Assembly (NCBI RefSeq): GCF_900102005.1
Contig: NZ_LT627736.1
Coordinates: 992,001-1,056,000, forward strand
From: Microbacterium sp. LKL04
GTDB lineage: Bacteria > Actinomycetota > Actinomycetes > Actinomycetales > Microbacteriaceae
Direction of reading: 5' to 3'
DNA length: 64,000 nt
Shown here: in pieces, positions 36,664 to 47,162 of the stretch
Layout: every line of letters begins with the position of its first letter
Position numbering within the stretch: the stretch's first letter is position 1
Notes under the pieces: generated by a model
Database searches by the model: none
What the model saw: the letters and a program-made list of their open reading frames with translations, nothing else
Told to the model about the DNA's origin: nothing
Program-made: the position numbers and the translations under genes

Positions 36664-37845
36664 CTACGAGCGCGATGCCGCACGGGCGCTGGATGCCGCT
36701 GCCCGCCGATACGCATCCGGGAGCGCGTCGAGGAACGCGTCGACGTCCGCGCCGCTGCTGGAGCGGCCGAGCGTGATCCGGAGCACGGAGCGCGCCTCGC
36801 GGTCGCCGTAGCCCAGCGCCAGGACGACGTGGCTGGGCTCTGCGATGCCGGCCTGGCAGGCCGACCCGGTCGACACGTGAACGCCGGAATGATCAAGCAG
36901 GAACAGCAGGGTCTCCCCCAGCGCGTCCGGGAAGAGGACGTGCACATGCCCCGGCAGCCGGTGCTTCTCGGCGCCGAGCAGAGTGGCCTGCGGGATCGCG
37001 GCGCGGATGCCGGTCCCCAGGCGATCCGCCAGTGTGCGGAGCCGTCGGGCCTCCTCGTCCCGTTCCCTCGCCGTGAGTTCGAGCGCGACCGCGAGGGCGG
37101 CCGCCCCGGCGACATCCGGCGTCCCGGAACGCAGTCCGCGCTGCTGCCCGCCGCCGTGGAGGACGGCGCCCATCCGCGCGTACCGGGAGACGACGAGAGC
37201 GCCCGTTCCGACCGGCGCCCCGACCTTGTGACCGGCGATGCTCAGCGCGACGAGCCCGCCCGATTTCCGCCCGCTGCCCCGCAGATCGCCGAAGTCCAGC
37301 GCGACGTGCGCGATCGCGCCGACGGCATCGAGGTGGAGAGGCACGCCCGCGTCGGCCGACGCGGAAGCCATCGCGGCGACATCCGACACCGAGCCGACCT
37401 CGTTGTTGGCGACGAGTGCCGTGGCCACGGCGGCGCCGGGCAGGGCATCGACGAAGGCGCCGAGGTCGATGGCTCCGTCCGGCCGCAGACGCACGGACCG
37501 CACCTCCGCGCCCTGCGCGCCCGCGAGCCAGTCGACGGTGTCGAGCGTCGCGTGGTGCTCCCCGTCGGGCAGCACGATCGCCTGACGGTCCCGCTCCCGC
37601 GCCCACCACAGGCCTTTGACGCCCAGGTTCACGGATTCGGTCCCGCCCGACGTGAAGACGACCTCGATGGGGTCGCAGCCGAGGACGGCCGCCACGCGCT
37701 CACGCGCGTCTTCCAGAACCCGGCGCAACGCCTGACCGGCGCCGTGCACGGACGACGCGTTGCCTGTCAATTCCGTCGCCGCGAGCCACGCGTCGCGGGC
37801 CTCCGCCCGGAGCGGTGTGGACGCCGCATGGTCGAGGTAGACCAT
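36664..37845 (-). CDS. Cysteine desulfurase (IscS/NifS family)
   Basis: This 393-residue PLP enzyme removes sulfur from cysteine for tRNA thiolation or Fe-S assembly. It starts VYLDHAASTPLRAEARDAW. PLP-binding Lys is in SIAGHKVGAPVGTGALVV and the catalytic Cys loop is STGSACQAGIAEPSHV. I chose ATG 37845, with GGAGG 6 nt upstream; an ATG 6 nt earlier is also possible. It precedes mnmA by 6 nt, indicating a dedicated sulfur donor for tRNA thiolation. Confidence 0.94.
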   Translation of the reverse strand: MVYLDHAASTPLRAEARDAWLAATELTGNASSVHGAGQALRRVLEDARERVAAVLGCDPIEVVFTSGGTESVNLGVKGLWWARERDRQAIVLPDGEHHATLDTVDWLAGAQGAEVRSVRLRPDGAIDLGAFVDALPGAAVATALVANNEVGSVSDVAAMASASADAGVPLHLDAVGAIAHVALDFGDLRGSGRKSGGLVALSIAGHKVGAPVGTGALVVSRYARMGAVLHGGGQQRGLRSGTPDVAGAAALAVALELTARERDEEARRLRTLADRLGTGIRAAIPQATLLGAEKHRLPGHVHVLFPDALGETLLFLLDHSGVHVSTGSACQAGIAEPSHVVLALGYGDREARSVLRITLGRSSSGADVDAFLDALPDAYRRAAASSARAASRS

Positions 37846-37899
37846 CCTCATCCTCCGCCCGCCGCAGTCGGTCATCGCCTGCTCACTACTGTAGAACTC

Positions 37900-39999
37900 A
37901 TGATCTCCGCCCCGGCCGACCCGACGACCGCGGCATCCGAGTCCCCCATCCCGGGTCTGCTCTCGGACGCCTTCCACGACCTCGGCGTGCGCGTGCACGA
38001 CGGCGTCGGCACACTGCGCGTATGGTCCGAGAACGCGAGCGCCGTCGAGGTGGTGGTCTTCGACGACGACGACCCTGACTGGATCGTCGACACCCTCCCC
38101 CTGTCGCCCGTCGGCGGCGGAGTGTGGGAGGCGACGACGCCCGGGCTCCGCGTCGGCGCGTCGTACAGCGTGCGCGTCGACGGCCCGCACGGCCCGGGGA
38201 TGACCTTCAATCCCGCGACTCTGCTCATCGACCCGTACGCACGCGGACTCGCGAGCCCCGGCATCCATTCCTGGCGCTCCGTCGTCGTGGACGAGGGCTT
38301 CGACTGGGGCGGTGTGGCGAAGCCGCGCACGCCGATGGACCGGACCGTCGTCTACGAAGCCCACGTGAAGGGACTCACCAAGCGCCACCCGGGCGTCCCC
38401 GCGGCGCTCCACGGCACGTACGCCGGCATCGCGCACCCGGTCATGATCGAGCACTATCGGAGCCTCGGTGTCACCGCGATCGAACTCCTGCCGATCCATG
38501 CGTTCGCGAGCGAGCCGCGCCTGCTCCAGCTGGGGCTCACGAACTACTGGGGGTACAACTCGGTCGGCTTCTTCGCGCCGCACGCCCCGTACGCGACCGC
38601 CGCCGCGCAGGCGGAGGGGGCGAGCGCGGTCCTGCGCGAAGTGAAGGGGATGGTGAAGCTCCTCCACGAGGCCGGCATCGAGGTCATCCTGGACGTGGTC
38701 TACAACCACACCGCGGAGCAGGGCCTCGGCGAGCCCCGCTCGAGCTTCCGCGGCCTCGACAACCGCGCGTACTACCGGCAGTCCGATGACGGCAACTACA
38801 TCGACGTGACCGGATGCGGGAACTCGGTGAACACGTCGACGGATGCCGCGGCCCGCCTCGTCCTCGATTCCCTCCGCTACTGGGCGAACGATGTGCAGAT
38901 CGACGGGTTCCGCTTCGACCTCGCACCCACCCTCGGTCGGGATGCATCTCACACCTTCACCCCCGATCACCCCCTCCTGAGCGCCATCGCCCAGGATCCC
39001 GCCCTCCAGGGCGTGAAGCTCATCGCCGAACCCTGGGACGTCGGACTCGGCGGCTGGCAGACCGGCGCGTTCGGAGACGGCTGGGCCGAGTGGAATGACC
39101 GGTACCGCGACCGCGTCCGGAACTTCTGGCTGAGCGACATCGACTACGCCCGACGAGCGGCAGTCACCCCGGTCGGGATCGGGGGGTTCGCGACTCGTCT
39201 GGCCGGCTCCGCCAACACTTTCAGCGCGGAGCGCGGACCGCTCGCCGGGGTCAACTTCGTCACTGCGCACGACGGCTTCACGCTTCACGACCTGGTGTCC
39301 TACGACGTGAAGCGCAACGAGGCCAACGGCGAGCACGGACGAGACGGCGCGGGCACCAACCGGTCCTTCAACCACGGTTTCGAGGGACCGACCGACGACG
39401 ACGGCGTGCTCGCGACGCGTCGCCGCGCCATGCGGAACCTCTTGGGGACGCTGCTCCTGTCCGCCGGGGTCCCGATGATCACGGCGGGTGACGAGATCGC
39501 CAGGTCGCAGCGGGGCAACAACAACGCGTACTGTCACGACTCTGCGCTCACCTGGTACGACTGGTCGCTCGAACGGTGGCAGGAGGACCTGCGCGCTCAT
39601 GTCGCACTCCTGACCCGCATCCGCCGGGAGAACCCGGCACTGCGCCCCGGCCGATTCGCGCATGCCGACAGGACCGTCCCCGGCGCCTCGGTGATCGACT
39701 GGTACGACGAGACCGGGCAGACGATGTCGGTCGAGCAGTGGACGGACCCTTCCCATCGCACGCTCCAGTACGCCGCGCAGTCGACACCGGAGCACGAGGC
39801 GCCCAACCGGACACTCCTCATCGTGCACGGACGCGAGCACGGCGTCGAGGTCACGCTCCCCTCGCTCGACGGGGTGACGCGCTTCGTCCCGCTGTGGTCG
39901 AGCATCGAGGAGCGTCCGTGCGCGGAAGCGCCCGTGCGCGGCCCGGGAGAGACCTTCACCGCCGAGGGGACGTCAATGTACCTGTTCCGAGCCGAGTGA
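37900..39999 (+). CDS. glgX: Glycogen debranching enzyme GlgX
   Basis: This 699-residue GH13 isoamylase-type enzyme cleaves alpha-1,6 branches of glycogen. An N-terminal CBM48 domain (about residues 25-120) precedes the catalytic barrel. The catalytic residues are intact: Asp in DGFRFDLAPTLGR, Glu in LIAEPWDVG and Asp in VTAHDGFTLHDLVSY. The C-terminal domain ends in FTAEGTSMYLFRAE. ATG 37900 has TACTGT 7 nt upstream, so its message is probably leaderless. It is followed 45 bp later by glgE-glgB. Confidence 0.93.
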   Translation: MISAPADPTTAASESPIPGLLSDAFHDLGVRVHDGVGTLRVWSENASAVEVVVFDDDDPDWIVDTLPLSPVGGGVWEATTPGLRVGASYSVRVDGPHGPGMTFNPATLLIDPYARGLASPGIHSWRSVVVDEGFDWGGVAKPRTPMDRTVVYEAHVKGLTKRHPGVPAALHGTYAGIAHPVMIEHYRSLGVTAIELLPIHAFASEPRLLQLGLTNYWGYNSVGFFAPHAPYATAAAQAEGASAVLREVKGMVKLLHEAGIEVILDVVYNHTAEQGLGEPRSSFRGLDNRAYYRQSDDGNYIDVTGCGNSVNTSTDAAARLVLDSLRYWANDVQIDGFRFDLAPTLGRDASHTFTPDHPLLSAIAQDPALQGVKLIAEPWDVGLGGWQTGAFGDGWAEWNDRYRDRVRNFWLSDIDYARRAAVTPVGIGGFATRLAGSANTFSAERGPLAGVNFVTAHDGFTLHDLVSYDVKRNEANGEHGRDGAGTNRSFNHGFEGPTDDDGVLATRRRAMRNLLGTLLLSAGVPMITAGDEIARSQRGNNNAYCHDSALTWYDWSLERWQEDLRAHVALLTRIRRENPALRPGRFAHADRTVPGASVIDWYDETGQTMSVEQWTDPSHRTLQYAAQSTPEHEAPNRTLLIVHGREHGVEVTLPSLDGVTRFVPLWSSIEERPCAEAPVRGPGETFTAEGTSMYLFRAE

Positions 40000-40032
40000 T
40001 CCAGGCCCGTTTCCGGGTCGGCTCCACGACGG

Positions 40033-40038
40033 TAGGTT
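40033..40038 (+). promoter_or_regulatory. -10 element of glgE
   Basis: TAGGTT, 6 nt, GTG. This gives glgE-glgB a separate leaderless start from glgX. Confidence 0.45.
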
Positions 40039-40044
40039 CGGAGC

Positions 40045-42120
40045 GTGGCCTCACAGATCTCCCCCGCTTCCGTCCGCAGCTCCGCAGAGATCCCGCTTCG
40101 CCCGGCGAAGGCGACGCGAAAGGATGCCGGCGTCCGCAACGGCCGCATCCCGATCGCTTCTCATCGTCCCAGCGTTCCCGGTGGCCGTTTCGCGCCGTCG
40201 GCGTTCGTCGGCGAAGCCGTTCCGTTCACCGTCGCGGCCTTCCGTGAAGGGCACGACCGGATCGGCGTCCACCTTCGTCTCACCTCGCCCTCGGGTGTCT
40301 CGACGCTGCACCGGCTGCGGCCGCTCGAGGACGGCTTCGACACCTGGCAGGTGAGCGTCGCGCTCCTGGAGCAGGGCACGTGGAAGTTCCGTTTCGAGAC
40401 CTTCGGCGACGACTACGCGACGTGGCGTCACGCCGCGGAACTGAAGATCGCCGCAGGCGTCGATCCGATCCTCATGCGAGAGATGGGTGCGCGCCTGTTC
40501 GACGGCGCCGCCGCGGAGAAGACCCGTCCCGCCGACGAGCGAGCCGCGCTCACCACGGCCGCTCATACCCTGCGGGACGAGAGCGTTGACGACGACGCCG
40601 CGCTCGTCGTCGTCCGCGACCCCGGCCTCGCGCGGGCTTTCGCCGACCGACCCGCGGTCTCCCTCCACACGTTGCACGAGGAGAACATCCTCCTGGTCGA
40701 GCGCGAGCGGGCCGGTGTCGGCGCTTGGTACGAATTCTTCCCGCGCTCCGAGGGCGCGGAGCGGATGCCGGACGGCACCGTGCGCAGCGGCACCTTCCGG
40801 ACGGCGACCAAGCGCCTCCCCGCCGTCGCGGCGATGGGCTTCGACGTCCTCTACCTCCCCCCGATCCACCCGATCGGAGAGGTGAACCGCAAGGGACCCA
40901 ACAACACGCTGGACGCAGGACCCGGCGACCCCGGCTCCCCGTGGGCCATCGGTTCCGCCGCGGGCGGGCACGACGCCGTCCACCCCGACCTGGGCACGCT
41001 CGAGGACTTCCGCGCGTTCGTCGACGCGGCCGCCGAGCAGGGACTCGAGATCGCGCTCGATCTCGCGCTGCAGGCAGCCCCCGATCACCCCTGGGTCACC
41101 GAGCACCCCGAGTGGTTCACGACCCTCCCGGACGGCTCGATCGCGTTCGCGGAGAACCCGCCGAAGAAGTACCAGGACATCTACCCCGTCAACTTCGACA
41201 ACGACCCCGTGGGCATCCGCACCGAGGTCCTCCGCATAGTGCAGCACTGGATCCGGCAGGGCGTGAAGATCTTCCGGGTCGACAATCCGCACACGAAGCC
41301 GCTGCAGTTCTGGGAGTGGCTCATCCGCACGGTGAACGCGGAGCACCCCGACGTGGTCTTCCTCGCAGAGGCCTTCACCCGCCCGATGCCGATGCGCGCG
41401 CTCGCGCAGAGCGGCTTCCAGCAGAGCTACTCGTACTTCACCTGGCGCAACACGAAGACCGAGATCGAGGAATTCTTCGCATCGATCTCCGACGAGACCG
41501 CGGACTTCATGCGCCCGAACCTCTTCGTCAACACGCCCGACATCCTCACCGAGTACCTCCAGTTCGGCGGACGGCCGGCGTATCGCATCCGCGCCGCGCT
41601 CGCCGCGACCGCGGGTGGGAGCTACGGCGTCTACGCCGGCTACGAGCTCTACGAGAACGTCGCACGCCCGGGCTCCGAGGAGAACATCGACAACGAGAAG
41701 TACGAGTACAAGTTCCGCGACTGGGAGGCCGCCGAAGCGGCCGGCGACTCGCTCGCGCCGTACCTGCGCCGGCTCAGCGAGATCCGACGCGCGCACCCCG
41801 CGCTTCGGCAGCTCCGCGGGCTCCACCTCCTCGGCTCCGACGACGACGCGATCGTCGCCTACGCCAAGCACCTCCCGGCCGCCCTCTCGCCGACCGGCGA
41901 ATCCGACACGATCATCGTCGTCGCCAACGTCGACCCCCACTCGGCCCGCGAGACGACGGTCCACGTCGACTCGGAGCTCTGGGGCCTCCCCCGCGGACAC
42001 GACTATGACGTCGAGGACCTCGTCACCGGAGCCCGGTGGACCTGGAACGAACACAACTACGTCCGCCTCGACGCGTTCGCCGAACCCGTCCACATCCTCC
42101 ACGTGAAGGCACGCTCATGA
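40045..42120 (+). CDS. glgE: Alpha-1,4-glucan:maltose-1-phosphate maltosyltransferase
   Basis: This 691-residue GH13_3 enzyme extends alpha-1,4-glucans from maltose 1-phosphate. The N-terminal region ([39 protein letters not shown]) is the GlgE-type domain. The catalytic nucleophile Asp is in [12 protein letters not shown] and the acid/base Glu in [29 protein letters not shown] and the [10 protein letters not shown] loop also mark GlgE. GTG start has TAGGTT exactly 6 nt upstream (40033-40038). Its TGA overlaps the glgB start (ATGA). No treS or pep2 gene is nearby, so the maltose-1-phosphate source lies elsewhere. Confidence 0.94.
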   Translation: MASQISPASVRSSAEIPLRPAKATRKDAGVRNGRIPIASHRPSVPGGRFAPSAFVGEAVPFTVAAFREGHDRIGVHLRLTSPSGVSTLHRLRPLEDGFDTWQVSVALLEQGTWKFRFETFGDDYATWRHAAELKIAAGVDPILMREMGARLFDGAAAEKTRPADERAALTTAAHTLRDESVDDDAALVVVRDPGLARAFADRPAVSLHTLHEENILLVERERAGVGAWYEFFPRSEGAERMPDGTVRSGTFRTATKRLPAVAAMGFDVLYLPPIHPIGEVNRKGPNNTLDAGPGDPGSPWAIGSAAGGHDAVHPDLGTLEDFRAFVDAAAEQGLEIALDLALQAAPDHPWVTEHPEWFTTLPDGSIAFAENPPKKYQDIYPVNFDNDPVGIRTEVLRIVQHWIRQGVKIFRVDNPHTKPLQFWEWLIRTVNAEHPDVVFLAEAFTRPMPMRALAQSGFQQSYSYFTWRNTKTEIEEFFASISDETADFMRPNLFVNTPDILTEYLQFGGRPAYRIRAALAATAGGSYGVYAGYELYENVARPGSEENIDNEKYEYKFRDWEAAEAAGDSLAPYLRRLSEIRRAHPALRQLRGLHLLGSDDDAIVAYAKHLPAALSPTGESDTIIVVANVDPHSARETTVHVDSELWGLPRGHDYDVEDLVTGARWTWNEHNYVRLDAFAEPVHILHVKARS

Positions 42121-44252
42121 CCCGTCCCGACGACTCGACTCTGGATGCCGTCGGTGCCGGCTCCTACCATGCCCCCCACGACGTGCTCGGCCCCCACCAG
42201 GACGGCGAGGGTTGGGTGGTCCGTGCCCGCCGTCCGTTCGCTCAGACGGTGACCGCCGTGCTGTCCGACGGTGCCCGGGTCGAGCTTCAGCACGTCCGCG
42301 CGGGTGTCTGGGAGGGCGAGGCGGCGGTCCAGCCCACCGCTTACGACATCGTCGCCACCTACGAGGGCGCGCCTGACTACCGGGTCGATGACCCCTACCG
42401 CCATCTGCCGACGGTCGGGGAAGTGGACCTCCACCTGATCCGTGAAGGACGACACGAGCAGCTCTGGAAGGTGCTCGGTGCGCACGTGCGCCACTACGAC
42501 GCGCTGAGCGGCGTGTCCTTCGCCGTCTGGGCTCCGAACGCCCGGGCCGTCCGCGTCGTCGGCGACCTCAACGGCTGGGACGGCACTCAGCACGCCATGC
42601 GTTCCCTGGGCTCCACCGGCGTCTGGGAGCTGTTCGTCCCCGGCATCGGCGTGGGATCCGCGTACAAGTTCGAGATCCTGACCGCCGACGGGCAGTGGGT
42701 CATGAAGGCCGACCCGATGGCGCGTCGCGCAGAAGTGCCGCCCGCGACGGCATCCGTCGTCACCGACAGCGAGTACACCTGGTCGGACGACGCGTGGCTC
42801 GCCGACCGCGCGAGCGGATCGGTGCACGACCGGCCGATGTCGACGTACGAGCTCCACCTGGGCTCGTGGCGTCCGGGACTCGGCTATCGCGAGGCCGCCG
42901 ACGAACTCGTCGACTACGTCGGCGGACAGGGCTTCACCCACATCGAGTTCCTGCCCCTCGCCGAGCACCCCTTCGGCGGCTCGTGGGGGTACCAGGTCAC
43001 CGGGTACTACGCGCCGACGAGCCGCTTCGGCACGCCCGACGAGCTCCGGTACCTCATCGACCGTCTTCACCAGGCGGGCATCGGCGTCATCATGGACTGG
43101 GTCCCGGGTCACTTCCCGAAAGATGCCTTCGCCCTCGCCCGCTTCGACGGCGCGCCCCTCTACGAGCACCCCGACCCGCGGCGAGGCGAGCACCGGGACT
43201 GGGGCACGTACATCTTCGACTACGGCCGCAACGAGGTGCGGAACTTCCTCGTCGCGAACGCGCTGTACTGGTTCGAGGAGTTCCACGTCGATGGACTCCG
43301 TGTCGACGCCGTGGCGTCCATGCTCTACCTGGACTACTCGCGCGAAGAGGGCCAGTGGGAGCCGAACATCCACGGCGGCCGCGAGAACCTCGAAGCGATC
43401 CGCTTCCTGCAGGAAGTCAACGCCACCGCCTACAAGCGCTACCCGGGTATCGCGATGATCGCCGAGGAGTCGACGAGCTTCCCCGGCGTCACCGCGCCGA
43501 CGAGCCAGGGCGGGCTCGGCTTCGGCTTCAAATGGAACATGGGCTGGATGAACGACTCGCTCGTCTACATCGGCCGCGACCCGCTGTACCGTGCGCACCA
43601 CGAGGGCGAGCTCTCGTTCTCGTTCGTCTACGCCTTCAGCGAGAACTTCGTCCTGCCGATCAGCCACGATGAGGTCGTGCACGGCAAGGGTTCGCTGTTC
43701 ACCCGCATGCCGGGCGACCACTGGCAGCAGCTCGCCAACATGCGCGCGTTCCTCGCGTACATGTGGGGCCACCCGGGCAAGCAGCTCCTGTTCATGGGCC
43801 AGGAGTTCGGGCAGATGTCGGAGTGGTCCGAAGGTCGCGGCCTGGACTGGTGGATGCTGGATCAGCCGGCGCACCAGCAGCTGCAGCACTTCGTCTCCGC
43901 CCTCAACCACACGTACCGCGCAGAGTCCCCCCTGTGGGCGCGCGACAGCGACGGATCGGCGTTCAGCCGAGTGTGGCCGCACTCCCCCGACAGCAACGTC
44001 CTCGGGTTCGCGCGACGCGACCACGACGGTGGGACCGTCGTCGTCCTCTGCAACTTCGCCGGCTCACCGCGTCACGACGTGCGCCTCACGCTCCCCGAGA
44101 CCGGTGCGTGGGCGGAGGTCCTCAACTCTGACGCGCAGGAGTTCGGCGGGTCCGGTGTCGGCAACTTCGGCGGCGTGACGACGGATGCCGACGGCACCGC
44201 CCAGGTGACGCTGCCGCCGCTCGGTGTGCTCTGGCTCCGTCACGAGGGGTGA
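42117..44252 (+). CDS. glgB: 1,4-alpha-glucan branching enzyme GlgB
   Basis: This 711-residue GH13 enzyme makes alpha-1,6 branches. An N-terminal pair of beta domains (about 15-210) precedes the barrel. The catalytic residues are intact: Asp in [12 protein letters not shown], Glu in [10 protein letters not shown] and Asp in [13 protein letters not shown]. The length matches actinobacterial GlgB. ATG 42117 overlaps the glgE stop (ATGA), so the two are coupled and probably act together on the growing glucan. It is followed by a 16-bp hairpin. Confidence 0.95.
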   Translation: MTRPDDSTLDAVGAGSYHAPHDVLGPHQDGEGWVVRARRPFAQTVTAVLSDGARVELQHVRAGVWEGEAAVQPTAYDIVATYEGAPDYRVDDPYRHLPTVGEVDLHLIREGRHEQLWKVLGAHVRHYDALSGVSFAVWAPNARAVRVVGDLNGWDGTQHAMRSLGSTGVWELFVPGIGVGSAYKFEILTADGQWVMKADPMARRAEVPPATASVVTDSEYTWSDDAWLADRASGSVHDRPMSTYELHLGSWRPGLGYREAADELVDYVGGQGFTHIEFLPLAEHPFGGSWGYQVTGYYAPTSRFGTPDELRYLIDRLHQAGIGVIMDWVPGHFPKDAFALARFDGAPLYEHPDPRRGEHRDWGTYIFDYGRNEVRNFLVANALYWFEEFHVDGLRVDAVASMLYLDYSREEGQWEPNIHGGRENLEAIRFLQEVNATAYKRYPGIAMIAEESTSFPGVTAPTSQGGLGFGFKWNMGWMNDSLVYIGRDPLYRAHHEGELSFSFVYAFSENFVLPISHDEVVHGKGSLFTRMPGDHWQQLANMRAFLAYMWGHPGKQLLFMGQEFGQMSEWSEGRGLDWWMLDQPAHQQLQHFVSALNHTYRAESPLWARDSDGSAFSRVWPHSPDSNVLGFARRDHDGGTVVVLCNFAGSPRHDVRLTLPETGAWAEVLNSDAQEFGGSGVGNFGGVTTDADGTAQVTLPPLGVLWLRHEG

Positions 44253-44253
44253 T

Positions 44254-44288
44254 CGGTCGGGGTCCGGGACGATCCCGGACCCCGACCG
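44254..44288. terminator. Bidirectional terminator between glgB and the thioredoxin-like gene
   Basis: A perfect 16-bp inverted repeat (arms at 44254-44269 and 44273-44288) with a 3-nt loop occupies most of the gap between two convergent genes. No long T-run. It begins 2 nt after the glgB stop and ends 4 nt before the other stop. Confidence 0.7.
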
Positions 44289-44291
44289 TTC

Positions 44292-45230
44292 TCAGAACAG
44301 CAGGCTGGCGAGGCGTCCGCGTGCACGGATGACGCGGGGGTCGGCGTCTCCGACCACACCGAACAGTTCGAGCAGTCGTTCACGGACCGGCGCCCGCTCA
44401 TCGGTCGGGAGCTCGGCGAACAGGTCGAGCAGGCGCGCGAACGCGTCGTCCACGTGTCCACCGGCGAGGTCGAGATCGGCCACGTCGAATTGGGCGGAGA
44501 TGTCCGTCGGCCCCGCCGCGGCGGCCGCTCGCGCTTCCGCGAGATCGAGGTGCTGGACCCGCGCGAGCAGTTGCACCTGCGCAAGGCCCGCTTTCGCATC
44601 CTCGTCGCGAGGGTTCTCCGTCAGAGCCTGCTCGTACGCGGTCGCCGCGGCCGAGTAGTCGCCCGCCTCGATCGCGTCGAAGGCGGCCTGATGAAGCGGC
44701 GGCAGGGCGGGCGCCTGCTGTTCGGCATCCGCCGGCGCTCCCTCCATCGGGACCGTCCCGGTCACTCCGTGCTGGGCGGCGAGCTGCAGAAGCTGCGTGA
44801 AGACCTCTCGGACCTGCGCTTCGGGCACCGCGCCGGTGAACAGCTGCACAGGCTGGCCCGCGACGAGCGCGACGACCAGAGGGATCGACTGCGCTCGGAA
44901 GCTCTGGGCGAGCTGAGGGTTCGCGTCGACGTCGACCTTCGCGAGGACGAGGCGCCCGCCGAGCTCGGCGACGACCTTCTCGAGCACGGGGCTCAGCTGT
45001 GTGCACGGCCCGCACCAGTCCGCCCAGAGGTCGACGACGACCGGCACGGTCTTCGACAGTTCGAGAACCTGGCCGAAATCCGCATCCGTGACGTCGAAGA
45101 CGAGACGGGATGCCGGTGCCTGCCCGTCCGGCGAGGGTGCAGGCGAGGCCGGCTGACCGGCGGGCCGGTTGCGGAGGGACGAGAGGTCGACGGCGCCGCG
45201 CATGACGGCACCGGGTGCGGGAGTGTTCAC
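44292..45230 (-). CDS. Thioredoxin-like tetratricopeptide protein (CnoX/YbbN-like)
   Basis: This 312-residue co-chaperone candidate has an N-terminal linker rich in Pro/Ala (residues 20-42), a thioredoxin fold with active site WCGPC (Cys73, Cys76), and C-terminal TPR helices (about 190-310: FDAIEAGDYSAAATAYEQALTENPRDEDAKAGLAQ). In E. coli, CnoX protects and delivers substrates to GroEL; many relatives lack the CxxC, but here it is intact. It follows a large membrane protein gene with a 4-nt overlap, so the two may be co-expressed. Confidence 0.87.
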   Translation of the reverse strand: MNTPAPGAVMRGAVDLSSLRNRPAGQPASPAPSPDGQAPASRLVFDVTDADFGQVLELSKTVPVVVDLWADWCGPCTQLSPVLEKVVAELGGRLVLAKVDVDANPQLAQSFRAQSIPLVVALVAGQPVQLFTGAVPEAQVREVFTQLLQLAAQHGVTGTVPMEGAPADAEQQAPALPPLHQAAFDAIEAGDYSAAATAYEQALTENPRDEDAKAGLAQVQLLARVQHLDLAEARAAAAAGPTDISAQFDVADLDLAGGHVDDAFARLLDLFAELPTDERAPVRERLLELFGVVGDADPRVIRARGRLASLLF

Positions 45231-47059
45231 TCTTTCTTAACCACCTTGGCGTCGAGGACGTTGGAACGGGAAGCGAGCAGCTGGATCTTCTCGTTGGACC
45301 CCTGAGCGGGGACGAAGAAGTACAGCTGGTCGGTGTACTGCGTGCGGAACCCCGTGCTCGATTGCGAGACGCCGGAGAGCGCCTTCACCACGACGTTGTC
45401 GCCCAACTTGATGACGGCATCGCTGTCCGTCGGAACGATCGTCTCGTTCTCCGTCACCGTGACCGCCACGATCGCTCCGCTGTCGAGGGTCACCAGCGAT
45501 AGGGGTTCGGAGGGACCGGCCTCGGCTGCGAAGGACACCCGCCCGGTCTTCTCGCCGGTTTCGTTGAAGTTCTTCAGCAGCGTGGCCCGGTTCTCCGCCA
45601 CGAGGGAGCGGAACGTGTCGGATTTCTCGTCGAACATCGCGGCGAACTCGCTCTTCGCGCCCTTGTCCAGCACGTCGGCATATGCCGCCGCCAGATCCTT
45701 CGGCGGCATGAGCAGGAACGGGGAGTTCGGTTCCACCGCGACGGCTCCGACGTACTTCGCGGCGAGGTTCATGCTCGCGTCCGCGCGAAGGCTCGAGATG
45801 TAGGCGACCTTGTACTCCGCCCACGGATTCTCCTGCGTGGCCGTCACCATCGTGCCGACGCCGTCGGCGTCCTCGACGACGGCGAGGAACATGCGAGGCC
45901 AATCGTTCTTCGCCTGCGGCAGGAAGGCCGTCATGTCCCCGGACGGGATCGCGGGCAGCGATTCCGCTTTCGAGAGCTCCTTGCGAAGGCGGTAGTTCGT
46001 CTCCCGCTCGACGAGCGCCGGCCCGGTCAGGCGCACCGCAGCCGCCTTCGGGTCGTTGGCTTCGTCGGCCGTGGTGACCTGCTCGGAGATGCGCGACAGG
46101 ATCCGTTCGGCCTGCGTCTGTGTGACGGCGGGTGCGCCCTGACCTTCGGGAACGATCACCGACGCCGTGGGCGACGGGGTCGCCTCGGGTTGCAGATCGG
46201 GCCACGCCTCGGGCGAGCATCCGGTGAGCGCGATGCCGCCGAGCACGACGGCGGAGACCGCGATCAGAGGGCGACGTCCGATCGTCAGTCGGCGCCGTGC
46301 GGGCGCCGCCGTGATGACGCCCTTCTCCGCTTCCTCCACGGAGAGGTCGATCGGCTGTGTGGCTGTCAACGGGAGTCCCTTCCGACGTGGGCCGCGTGAG
46401 CGTCGCACGTGCCGAAGCGCGAAGATGTAGAGGATCAGGCCGATCAGCGCCATCAGGATCCCGCCCACCAGGAGGGGACCGGCCCAGGGCGTTGTCGCCC
46501 CCGTCGGCCAGCTGACGCTCATCGACGACGGCGCGGCCGAGGTGCCGTCGGTGGCCACGAGCACGCTCATGTCGGCGGGAAGTCTCAGGGTCGTGGCGAG
46601 CGAGCGATCCTGCTGGAATTCGTCGAGCCACAGATCCGAACCGATCGGCGACGCGGTCGGCGATTCGCCGTCCGGGGTGACCGACGCCGGCACCGTCTTC
46701 GTCACCGGCTCGCCTTCGCCGTTCACCGTCACGTGTTGGTACTCCGTGGGAGCGAGCCACGCGGCGACGTCCTGGGTCCGGCCGTAGGCGGCGAACACCT
46801 GCCCGTCACCATGGATACGCAGGGTCTGGGATCCCGGGCGGCTGTCGAGGACGGAGCCGTCGATGAGGACGTACGGCGTCGAGCCGTCCGTGGTGATCTC
46901 CGCCGTTTCCGTCGTCGGTGCCTCGAGGACCGTGCGCTGTGCGACCCCCGCGCCGATCATCAGCGTGGCAAGTACGAAGGCGATGATCGCCCACACGAAT
47001 CTCACGAACCGCCGCCCTCCTCCAGCCGCCATCACGGGTGTGCGGCCGATCTTCGACAT
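45227..47059 (-). CDS. Large membrane protein with internal lipobox
   Basis: I do not recognise this 610-residue protein. It has transmembrane segments at about residues 18-40, 193-215 and 264-280. The last is followed by GIALTGC with Cys281, a lipobox-like sequence at the start of a Pro/Thr/Ser-rich linker. Extracellular beta-rich domains follow from about residue 300. It looks like a membrane protein joined to a lipoprotein. ATG 47059 is the longest start; a TAGGCT hexamer (47063-47068, other strand) only 3 nt upstream suggests the true start may be GTG 47035 or ATG 47032. It overlaps the thioredoxin gene by 4 nt. Confidence 0.8.
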   Translation of the reverse strand: MSKIGRTPVMAAGGGRRFVRFVWAIIAFVLATLMIGAGVAQRTVLEAPTTETAEITTDGSTPYVLIDGSVLDSRPGSQTLRIHGDGQVFAAYGRTQDVAAWLAPTEYQHVTVNGEGEPVTKTVPASVTPDGESPTASPIGSDLWLDEFQQDRSLATTLRLPADMSVLVATDGTSAAPSSMSVSWPTGATTPWAGPLLVGGILMALIGLILYIFALRHVRRSRGPRRKGLPLTATQPIDLSVEEAEKGVITAAPARRRLTIGRRPLIAVSAVVLGGIALTGCSPEAWPDLQPEATPSPTASVIVPEGQGAPAVTQTQAERILSRISEQVTTADEANDPKAAAVRLTGPALVERETNYRLRKELSKAESLPAIPSGDMTAFLPQAKNDWPRMFLAVVEDADGVGTMVTATQENPWAEYKVAYISSLRADASMNLAAKYVGAVAVEPNSPFLLMPPKDLAAAYADVLDKGAKSEFAAMFDEKSDTFRSLVAENRATLLKNFNETGEKTGRVSFAAEAGPSEPLSLVTLDSGAIVAVTVTENETIVPTDSDAVIKLGDNVVVKALSGVSQSSTGFRTQYTDQLYFFVPAQGSNEKIQLLASRSNVLDAKVVKKE

Positions 47060-47130
47060 TCCAGCCTAGCGAACGGCGCTGGCAAACGCGTGGGAGGGAG
47101 TCGCTGCCCGGAGGGAGAGGCGGAGCGAAC

Positions 47131-47136
47131 TAGGGT
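47131..47136 (+). promoter_or_regulatory. -10 element of the AI-2E family gene
   Basis: TAGGGT lies 26 nt before the GTG at 47163, leaving a short leader with GGGAAAGGG as ribosome site, in contrast with the leaderless genes nearby. Confidence 0.4.
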
Positions 47137-47162
47137 GAGTGCAGACCTGGGAAAGGGCAGCC

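Noticed and set aside
40051..42102. 683-codon frame antisense to glgE
   Set aside because: No recognisable protein features; glgE is intact.
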